This document shows positions 19,243-31,200 of a DNA stretch of 64,000 nucleotides, piece after piece (position 1 is the first letter of the stretch; each line of letters starts with the position of its first letter). The notes beneath the pieces were generated by a model. That model was not told the DNA's origin and made no database searches. It was given only the letters and a program-made list of their open reading frames with translations. A program made the translations under genes and the position numbers. This DNA comes from Flectonema sp. DT1601 (taxonomy: Eukaryota > Euglenozoa > Diplonemea > Diplonemida > Diplonemidae), in NCBI GenBank assembly GCA_964019425.1, contig OZ025833.1:248001-312000 (forward strand). Direction: 5' to 3'.

Positions 19243-22200
19243 CTAACAACACTTAACCCTAATGAGATTGCATACTGGGTATATCAGAACAGCATCTAAT
19301 ACAACTGCTATCACAGTCCTGATTAGTATTTGGAGGTGATTACTTTCTTCTGTGAATGCTACAATGTATAACGACAACCAAAAATAAACAACAAAATTAA
19401 TTGAGTAACCCACTAAGAACCACTTGCTTTTTCGAGTGTTTGTTTGGGGAATTGTTGATATGATCTGAGTGTGGAAATCAGACTTTTTATTTGACGCTGA
19501 TAACTGCAAATGATGACTTCCTGGGATAGAAGCTTCACCATCAACAGCAGTCACTGATACGTATGAACAGTTAGTGAGTGTCAGATTGTTTATAGTTGTT
19601 GAGGCTGATCCAGCAATACAAATAAAGTCATCTGGTTTTCCATGTATGTCAGCGAGATTTAGTTCAGAATAGTTTCCTTTTAAAAGTCTTACACTGACCC
19701 CCGATGTTAACGAATCCCTCCAGTGACATGAATCAAACGAAAACGGATGAATATAAGAACCAGTTTCACTGGAATTACTAACACGGTCACCAACAACAAT
19801 AATCAACGATTCCTTCTCACGTAATTCCATTCCAATATTGTGGTTTAGAATAGTAGCCAGTTCGATGTTTATCACCGAACTACTTTCCTCTTTATCACTC
19901 TTTCCCTCAGGAAGTGACTTATTTTTATCTCTCTCATCGCAACTCAAACTGTTTATATTATCGGGTCCAGTAGTGCAGGCCCCTTTAAAGCCAGCGCTGG
20001 TATTGTGTCGTACACTCCAACAGAAAAAAGACCTAAAGGAGTCTCCAGAAATACCAGGTGGTGGTTCTCTCTGAAGGCACTGAAGAGGTTTCACATATTT
20101 AGCAGGGAGTCCCACGTTGGTTGAAGTGTTAGAGTGTGCTGCCTTGACAATTTGAAAATCATTTTGAAAAATAACAGCACTTTTCAACCAACTCCTCTGG
20201 AAAAACCAAAAATCAGATTCTCTCGGGTGTAATACACACCAATATCCATACACAAGAAGTTCTATCGGACTAATGGTTTCGCTAGTCATCTTATCATTTG
20301 AGTTTATGTTATCGACTTTAAGAATAGCAGCGTAGTCAGGATTAGTATCAATACAGGCTTCCGCAAAGAGCAACGCTGCTAATCGCAACTGACGCTTTTC
20401 AACTGAGATTAGTGCATAATGCCAATAATGACCTCCACCTTGTAGTGATAGCAGAACATCTCTTTTAGAATCAGTTGTTAGTGTTGATTTGTTTAGAGCT
20501 CCTGTTGTGTTAACGTCTACTTTAGACCAGGCAGTCGACCATTCACCAGTAGGGGCAGAGTTCTCAATGTAATCAGAGACTACTTCATCGTGTGTTTGAA
20601 TATTTGTCTCACTGACGTCAATCACTGAGCTCTCAGTAGTGTCATAATAATTTGGTAATGCGATGGTAGAATTCTCTTTATAATCTTCAACCAGATCATT
20701 AACTTTTACTATTGGATTATTTGTATTCATTTCGTCATTATCAATGTTGTAGTCTTCAACGAAATCATGATGAACTTCTGATTGCGCTTGGTTCAAATTA
20801 TTAGACTGCTGACTAATATGAATGATTTCCGGTTGACTTCCTTTGGAACGATCCATTGATGAGAATGCCTCTGCGAACGTAGCGATGGGATTGCGATCAC
20901 CATCTCTATCTTCGTATGAATTGCATTGACTCGTTTTTGAATTGTGAGAATGCTTCGAACTATTTATTGTTATCGACAGTGACGTGCATGCTGAAGGTAC
21001 CAATTGAAGTCTTTCTAAGGCGAGTTTTGCAGCATCAGTCCCAATAAGAAATCGTGGCATCTTTGATATGCATCCAATCATAGACACCACAGCCAGATGA
21101 ATATTTTGTAACTCACTCTCTGATAGAGCTAACTTGTACCACTGGTCTTCTGTTGGTTGAGTGGGTTCTGGAAAATTAGGTTGCTTATCATTCCCTAATG
21201 CAAGTATCTGCGATGACGGAGGCTGAATTAAAGGAAACTTATTACAATCTGGAGCTTCTGGATACGCTGATGAGTGAGGAACAACTGCAAAAATCCATTG
21301 AAGCACACAACCAGACCACGGGATAATAACCGCAGCGACAACAGCAGCCAAATCAAGACCAGTAAAGTCCGCAAGGGTTAAAATAACAGAATAAGCCACA
21401 ATAATTTGAGTCGTAGCAACGGCGATGCCACTAGGAGTGCTTGGGTTCATCCAAGGCCAGTATCCTCCTTGAAGTAGGAATCCCCATCTCGCAATTAAAT
21501 AAGGTTTTCTTTTATTTAACTGATAGTAACAATCCTCCCACGGTGCTGAGATTGTTGATTTGGAACCTCCCAAAGTAGTCATTTCCGATATGGTTCCGCT
21601 GATGAACCTGTCGTAAATCTTTTTCTTACGGAAATCAATAACAACACCAGCAAGCATAAATATGAGACCACCAGCTGTTATCATTAATATTAAAAGGAGT
21701 ACTTCTCTCGTTGGATCGTTACTTTCAGATACCAGAATGTGACGGTAGAATTTAAACGGATTGGACACAAAAGAATATGAGTCAACTTCAGTAAGAGCAA
21801 CCGCTCCAGCTGATGAACAAACACAACTGACGGCTCCATTCAGAGTTTGTACTGTTTCGCATGTTGTTTTGTCCCAATAATGATTTTGATTGTCGTAGTG
21901 AATACATATCCACATCTTTCCTAATTCTACTCTTGAGCGGGTTCCCTCATCTCCGTAGTTGTCAGGAAGAACACCGTCTGTGTCTTTTCCAGCCGATGAG
22001 ATAAAAAATAAAATTGATATAAACGAAATTGAGAATAAGACCAGCATTACGACACCAATTTTTGGATATCCGACGGCATTTAAAACAGGACCACCGACAA
22101 TAAATAAACCAGACAGAGCTGCAAGAATCGCAATGGCTGAAGTTACAGATGTTGGTATGGTTCCTCTATCCTCAGGGACTGCAACAGGTGTATCAATCTG

Positions 22201-25200
22201 CTCTCCTTCGGATGAATTGGCGAGAGGAACTAATAATTCTGTTTCTTGTTGTTGAAGGAGTTGTTGTCTTCTGTGGAATTGCTGTGTTGCGATGCTTCGT
22301 TCGGCTCCGGCACCTCCGTTGCTGTTGAATGAAATGGAAAGTTTTCCTCCACCAAGTCCTTTTCCCATCCCAACCTCAACACAGTCAGTTGATGGGTTGC
22401 CAGAAATAGACGACGTTACAGCGTACGGATTTCTGTTATTCCTCCAAACTAATACAGAAGAAGTCACTACTCCACCAACAGCTGTATGTTGAGCTACTTC
22501 TAAAGGAATAGAAACACCCCCAACTGATAAAGGACCGACTGCTGCTCGAGTGAACGCGACATCAACAACACCTCCAACAGAAAAACTTGACGACCCCCGT
22601 GACGGAGTAGTTGCTGACGCTATTGAAGTTATCGCTGAAGACAATCCTGAGACTACTTCACGTGTTGTTGAAGTATTACCAAAACCAGAACTATTATTTG
22701 AGACAGCAACAACAATACTTCCAACAGCATCGATAAAAGAACTAGCTAACTCTGGACTTTGTCTAAGAGAACCCAAACTACTGGCTGTGTTAGCAACTGC
22801 GAGTATTGCAGTCGCTGTTGAAACTTTTACTTCTGACGGTACTGCAGACAGCTGGACCATCGCTTCAGCTACCACAGAGATGTTTGAGTTTTCATCTATC
22901 CCCTGGAGGGCTACTGCTAGTTTTTCTTTCTGAGCTGCTCTCCAACTGCTGTTTGACGCAGAGATATTTGAAATCATTGCGAGACCTGCTGACACAAACA
23001 TTGGAAGCTCAGAAGCTGATTGATTGCCAGCAGAATCTAAAAACTGTTCCGTAGACGCCGCACCTGCTGACTCCACAGCTACCTCAACAGGGTATTCCAT
23101 CTCACTACAGTTACGTAGTCCAGTTGAAGAGTCCGTCACACAAAAACCAACAACAACATTCCCAAGAGGAAACCAACTTCTTGTTGTAATCCGACAATTT
23201 ATTGATTTCGTTAAAACTAAAATTGAATTTGAACAAGACTGACAGCGAGGACCCACATCACAAGATTGAATACCAGAAGCTGTATTACAATACGGTGCAC
23301 TCCTTTGACTGCTAGCTCGATTTCTACAAAATGCTCCTATCAATGGATCTCCTACAACACAATCTAATCCTGTATTTGATTTCGATACGAACCCCTCGTA
23401 GTCCAATCCAGTCGGTTCAAAGTATGCTTCTGTAGTATAGTTTGGCGAACATCTAAGAAGACATTCCGTCGTTCTTTTTAAAAAGAATTCGAATTGCAAC
23501 ACTCCAACAGGTAACGATGGCAATGAACTAACGCCAGGACATGCATCGATTGTGATATTCGAAGTTCCATACAAAATCGGAGATGGCAACACTTCTGGTG
23601 GTGATGTTACCGAAGGCAAGTCTGCTGTGTGGAATGATAAATTTGCAGACACTGGTGACGCAATTGAAGCTGTGTACACAGCATTAACTAAAACAGTGAA
23701 ATAACCAGAGTGTTGAAGCAATCCATTTTTAACTGGATTTTGAATGAGGAGTGTTGGTGTTGTTGTTTGAGTGACGAGAATAGTTCTGAGCAACGCTCCA
23801 GTTGTGAATCTGCGCCACTCAACCGTCCAGGTTACTATTCCAATGAAAGTAGCTGAGACACCTGTTGTGTTCGTAATGTTTAATTTTAATAAAAACAACA
23901 AATTCTGAACAGAAGCATCCACCACCTGATGACTACTACTAAAAGAGTCGAAGAGTACCTGTGCTTCAGGGTTAGGAAGCCCTTCTACTAATGTCACAAC
24001 AGAAATATTATAATTTGGATAATGTGTCTTAGGAGGTTGTGAAGTACCAATACCAAAACAAGGAGTATAAGAACCATACTCAGATAAGTGAATATCCCTA
24101 TCGAATGTCGCGACTGCATTAGTTTTGTTAATAACTACTACCGGAACTGATATACCAAAAGCACATGGATCAGGCACTGTTAGACTTTGAGTTCTTGTTG
24201 TAATCTTTAATGTTATAACCTGACCTGTGAAGTCTTTCCCAACAATCCCAACGTTTATTGTCACGTACCGAGGGAGTTGTAAAGTTACTCCAGCTGAAGT
24301 TTTCCCGATCGTTAAATTACCAAATTGCGTAATCTCCACAGTTTCTATTCTTAATGATGTTGCGTACATAATTTGTCTGACATATCTCCAGCTCTTTGGG
24401 AAATTTGACTCAAGGACAGCTGTCGCTAATAGATATCCAGAAGAGTCGAAACTGTTACTTTTAACAATAGCTGTGTGCCACAGAACTGTGTTGTCTGAAA
24501 CTTGTATTTCATCTCCGACGACTGGGGAAGTGTATTGACACGCAGTTGGTCCATTTTTTGGAGAAATACAAACACAGAACGTGGCTGTCTTATTAGCAGC
24601 AATTTGATAAATCTGACCAGCCGCAACCCAAAGAGGGATGTCACTAACAATCGTTGGTTGTGATGAGAGGTATTGACAAACCTGTCCTGCAGGTGTAGTT
24701 ACAACGATAGCTTCTGTCACTGATCCCCACAATGCAGTATTTGATGGTATCGATCCAATAGTTGAGATTGGAGTTCCGATATTCTCATTCTCTGAGGAGT
24801 CCTTTAGAAATGACGTCACCACCTGACTACTCCTCCAAGCTACTAATTCAACAAATTTCATTGAAAATGGAAATGCAAACTTCCCATTCGCAAATGAATA
24901 CTCAGACGGAGACAAGTCTAAAGTAGAGAATTGGTATTGATTTGGAATGGAGCAGCAAAGACGGAACTCCTGCGAGAAATTTCGAACGTCATCAGGGTTG
25001 AATGACCTCCAACTAAGTTCTGATCCCCTCACAGGTACTTCTGAGTCAATCAATGGCTGTTCAGAATCAAAGCAGTTATCTTCTATGGATCTCGCTTGAA
25101 TGTGAAAACCAGTTATTGCCAATTGAGTACTAGTTGACTGAATACCAAAGTGTGGTCTCATTGATTTCAATAACATTATATCAGTCGTGTGTTGACTACC

Positions 25201-28200
25201 TGGAAGTGGACGACTGTAACCTCCAATTGTTATGATATCGACAATCTGTATATCTACTCCAGTGTATGATACGATCTCTTTGTATGAATCACCATTACCA
25301 ACACACACTTTGTACAATCCAGTTGATAAGACAGACATCTCAGTGCTGTCAATAATTCCATTCGATGTTTGTCCTTCAATTCTACTGACGATTATTACTT
25401 TACTTCCATTGAGGCTGCTGCCGTCAGCAGGCATGCTACCAGTGCAAGCTAGACCGGTTTGATTTGGTTGGAGATTTATATACAAATTTTGAAATCGAGG
25501 AATGTAACCTCCTACTAGAAGTAATCTCACACTGGATCTAAGAATGAGAATAGAACCTGGTTTTGTGGAAGTTCCGATTGAGGTGATTTCAGCTCCAGTA
25601 ATCGACAAGACACCACCAATTCGAACATTATAAACATCATCAACAACAGGTTCCGATTCGTTAAGCGATGCACACATAAAGAAGTCTCCGACATTGGCTG
25701 TAAAAGTTTCCGGGAGAGAGATAACTCCTACCGCATACGACGATACGACAGCTTTTGCTACCCAGGCAATTGGCATATTGTCACTACAGCTTTGCTCGCT
25801 GCTTGCTTTTGAGCTATTTTGCCACATCAGTGCAATAAATAAAGAACCTCCAGACGTATTCAAAGCGTGACCAGTTATTGGAAGACGAACATTCGCATTC
25901 CTGACAACTGATATCGAGTGATTCTGACCGACAGTCGTAATATTCGCGAGTGATATCAGATAGCCACTAAAAGAATACTCTTCGTCTCTTATCACTGATG
26001 CGGGTCCACTATAAGTTGGTTTCATTGCTATGCAGAGAGCCCATATTCCTGGGGCAACTGTCGATTCTTTTTCAATAACAAAGAATCCGTTATTTAATAG
26101 TAACGGCGTATGCAATGAACCAGCGACACCACATAAGTCACTGTTGTATGTTAGGTGGGCAGAAATTAAACCGAGAGAGAGTTGTTGTTGAGAAACTAAC
26201 CGCAATGAGTTCTGCATAGGATAGAATAACGGTATCGTCGGTGTGATTTCTGCTAGTGTCTGACTGTATTGTAATTCATTAGCAACAATACCTGATAAGT
26301 GAGTTGCTGACAAGTACCACTCCATTCCATTGGCTGGTTGCAAAAAAAAGAACGAAGGCTTGCTACTACCAGTCGCAAAGCATATCTTATACAACCCCTC
26401 AGCGCTCCATGGAAGTGGTATTATTGCTGTTCCGTTATTTCCAATGACTGAAACAGTTTCGTAGGCAGGAGGTCCATTGCAATATTTATTCTTAATCAAC
26501 CCAACCCATTGAGTAAGGTCACTGGGGTTAGTCAGTTCCATACTCAAGACAACATATCTAATTGTGTTGCTGTTTACAACTTTTCGCTGATAGAGAGGAA
26601 TGACACCACTCGTTGTTTCGTTAACTTTTGATATGAATATTATTGAAAATTGCAATGCCGTTCGATGCAAAAACGGTTCAGCTTGTAATCCATAGCAAAC
26701 AACATAGCTGTCATGTGATGCCACCCAATTTATATCATTAATTCCAAATGTGATAAAACCATCGTTAGAAGACGAACTGTTCACTAAAGAGACAACACCA
26801 CCAGCCTGACTAATAAAATCATTCTTGCAATCCGTTGCCGTAGTCAGTAATAACATTGTTGGTAACGTCCCTAAGTGAGAACCTTTCACTTCAACTATCT
26901 GCTCTGCCGAAGGATAAAGACCGATCGTTTCATTGGATGTTATTGGATAACCTCCTATTAAATTAATAAAAGGAACGACATTACTAACAGTTTGAGAAAA
27001 CGTCTTACTTCCTGTCGGTAATGATAATGACCAGGTCGAAGTTGATGTCGGAAGTGTCAAGGAAGTCGTAACAGAAATAGTTTGAGATAACGACAACGAC
27101 GACGACTGTGACAGAGATGAACTCTCCGAAACAGATAGAGTATTTGACTCAGAAAGAGAACTACTTAGTGAATATGACTGAGTTGTACTAACACTACTAC
27201 TCTGAGATAGAGTCTCAGAAACTGTGACAGTTCTACTACCTGAACCCGACTTACTAAAAGTAACTGTTCCTGAACTACTTTGTGACAAACTACCAGTCAA
27301 TGAACCACTCTCACTAACTGTGTACGAACCTGAATCTGACAAAGAACGAGTCAGACTTTGAGTAAATGAACCAGAACCAGTCGGTAGCGTTATTGAAAAC
27401 GTAAACGACTTTGAAGCTGTCGGCAGACTCAATGAAACTGTTAAAGAATTAGTCGACGTAATTGAATAACTTTGAGATAATGAATCCGTTCTTGTTGGTA
27501 ATGACAACGATAGTGTCATCGATTCACTTAAAGAATTAGATATCGAAAGAGATAAACTCTCCGTCAGTGATAAACTTTCACTGACAGTAATAGACTCTGT
27601 CTCTGTACCTGACAATGACGCTGTCACTGATGTTGAAATTGATTCACTTAAAGTACGTGACAGAGATAACGACTGACTCTCAGTCAATGATAACGACTGA
27701 CTTGATGTTAACGAATAGCTTATTGTCTCAGATGAGGTTTTTGTTATTGACAACGACTCTGAAAGAGACACAGAAGAACTTTCACTTAGTGACAATGAAT
27801 ACGTTTCTGTATCAGACCTGCTATCTGTCAGCGAGTATGACCACGTCATTGTTTGTGTTGGAAATGAAAAGGAAACAGTCAGACTACGAGAGTATGTTAA
27901 AGTCCAAGTAGCAGTTCCAGTTGGTAGCGATAACGAGTTAGTAACAGTCAGAGATAACGTCGAAGTCGAAGTTTGCGTCGCAGTTGGAAACGACAGTGAA
28001 ACAGTTAAACTATCAGTTCCTGTTAGCGAGTCACTCAAACTTAAAGACAACGACTCCGTGAGACTCAACGATTCAGTAACTGAAAGACTGTCGGTCAAAC
28101 TACTGCTATGCGTGTCAGTAACAGAGAGAGAGTCACTTATTGTTAATGAAATAGAATTACTAATAGTCACAGATTCGGTTGCTGAAATACTCACAGTCAG

Positions 28201-31200
28201 ACTGCTACTAATTGTTTCTGTTTTAGAGAAAGTACTACTTGAACTCAGTGAAATAGACTTCGTAAGACTATCAGTCTCAGTATCTGAAAGGCTCTCGGAT
28301 TTCGTAACACTAATTGTTTCTGTTGATGTTAGACTACTTGTAATCGAAAGAGAATAACTCATCGAAATGGACTCCGACTCTGTGATTGATACCGAAAAGG
28401 TTGCCGTGTCAGAGTAGCTTCCACTTCCCGTCGGTAATGATAACGAAACCGTCATTGAATCAGTCAACGTCTCTGAATAAGTAGCGGTACCTGTTGGAAG
28501 GGATAGCGACAAGGTCACAGACAAAGAGTGAGACAATGTCTCAGATAAGCTTTCTGACAACGTGATGGATAACGACAAGGTGGTTGAAATACTTTCAGAA
28601 ACAGACGGCGATGAAGAATCCGTGAGCGATATCGATATCGACCGAGAAAGTGATTCCGATAGCGTCCCTGACACCGTTAGTGTTTGACTCTGACTTTGTG
28701 TCCATGTTTGGGTTGCAGTCGGTAATGACAACGATACGGTAATCGATTCACTCCCAGAGAGACTTCCCGTCTCCGTAATGGACTCCGACTCTGTGATTGA
28801 TACCGAAAAGGTTGCCGTGTCAGAGTAGCTTCCGCTTCCCGTCGGTAATGATATCGAAACCGTCATCGAATCAGTCAACGTCTCTGAATAAGTAGCGGTA
28901 CCTGTTGGAAGGGATAGCGACAAGGTCACAGACAAAGAGTGAGACAATGTCTCAGATAAGCTTTCTGATAACGTGATGGATAACGACAAGGTGGTTGAAA
29001 TACTTTCAGAAACAGACTGCGATGAAGAATCCGTGAGAGATATCGACATCGACTGAGAAAGTGATTCCGATAGCGTCCCTGACACCGTTATTGTTTGACT
29101 CTGACTTTGTGTCCATGTTTGGGTTGCAGTCGGTAATGACAACGATACGGTAATCGATTCACTCCCAGAGAGACTTCCCGTCTCCGTAATGGACTCCGAC
29201 TCTGTGATTGATACCGAAAAGGTTGCCGTGTCAGAGTAGCTTTCACTACCTGTCGGTAATGATAACGAAACCGTCATTGAATCAGTCAACGTCTCTGAAT
29301 AAGTAGCGGTACCTGTTGGAAGGGATAGCGACAAGGTCACAGACAAAGAGTGAGACAATGTCTCAGATAAGCTTTCTGATAACGTGATGGATAACGACAA
29401 GGTGGTTGAAATACTTTCAGAAACAGACTGCGATAAAGAATCCGTGAGCGATATCGATATCGACCGAGAAAGTGATTCCGATAGCGTCTCTGACACCGTT
29501 AGTGTTTGACTCTGACTTTGTGTCCATGTTTGGGTTGCAGTCGGTAATGACAACGATACGGTAATCGATTCACTTTCAGAGAGACTTCCCGTCTCTGTCT
29601 GAGAGAATGTTCCAGTCCCCGTAGGCAACGACAGTGAAGCCGTTATCGAAATAGATTCCGTTAACGACAACGAAACAGAATCAGAACGCGACAGTGAATA
29701 CGTCTCCGACATACTTAAGCTACCAGTAGCCGTTGCCGATTCAGTTGGTAACGATAAACTAATTGTTAAAGACAACGTATGTGATGAGGTACTACTCACA
29801 GTTGCAGTTGGTAACGATAACGATATCGATAAAGATTTACTAAAAGTATCTGAAAAGGTATTCGACGCAGTTGGTAACGATAACGAAACAGTCAAGGAAT
29901 CCGTCGAAGAAATAGATTTTGATATTGAACCCGAAACGCTAATTGATATCGAATATGAATAAGAAATACTTTCACTCCAGGTACTACTTGCTGTCGGTAA
30001 TGATAATGATAAGGTTTGTGACAAACTATTACTTTGAGAATACGACGTCGACTTACTTATCGAATGTGAAATACTGCTGCTGATTGATTTCGTAATTGAC
30101 AGTGACAGGGAATTACTTATCGTAGCCGTAACGGTTTCTGAATGTGAAATGGTCGCTGTTTCACTTAATGTGTTCGTAGGAAGTGAAAGCGACACCGTAA
30201 TCGACTTCGAACTTGAAAGTGAATGAGATTCAGTTCCAGACTCTGAAAATGATCTACTCGACGACAACGAATGTGATTGTGAGAAAGTCATCGATTTCGT
30301 ATCCGTGAGGGTACTTGTAGGAAGTGAAAGTGATATTGTAAGTGAGAGAGAATGACTGACACTCTGAGACACAGATGGCGAGATTGATAAGGTTTGAGAA
30401 ACAGAATCTGAACTTGACATCGTCTCGGACAGCGTTTCTGTAAAGCTCTGACTTTGTGTGGGCAGTGACAGCGATACGCTTACTGACGATGAGTGAGAAA
30501 TAGATTCTGAACTTGACATCGTCTCGGACAGCGTTTCTGTAAAGCTCTGACTTTGCGTGGGCAGTGACAGCGATACGCTCACTGACGATGAGTGAGAAAT
30601 AGATTCGGTCATACTTTCACTCAAAGACTTAGAAACACTAAGTGAATATGTTATCGAATCAGATAATGTTAGAGTCTGGCTAAATGTCGTTGAAGCACTC
30701 GGTAATGAGATAGAGACGGTCTCAGAGTGAGTTTCTGAAGCAGAGAAAGTCCCCGTGCCTGTCGGCAACGACAGCGACAACGTTTCTGAAAGGGAATTCG
30801 ACAGCGATTCTGTTAAAGAACTCGACTCAGAAAGAGTTTGCGACTCCGAAAAGGACAAGGTCCTGCTACCACTTTGAGTGTTAGTTGGTAAAGACATCGA
30901 CAGGGTAACTGACTCCGTGTGAGACAACGAATGAGAAAGTGACTCGGAGTGTGTAAAGGTGCCTGTCGGTAACGAAAGTGAAATAGTAACGGAAAGAGAC
31001 TTCGTTGAACTCTCTGAAAGGGAACGAGATGATGAAATACTTTCAGTACCACTTCGAGTACTCGTTGGAAGCGAAAAGGAAGTTGTGATGGACTGCGACT
31101 CCGATAATGAAATTGATTTGCTTTCAGAAACTGAAAACGAGTCACTCAAAGAGTGAGATTCCGATTGCGACAACGACTTCGAATGAGTTTCCGTAACACT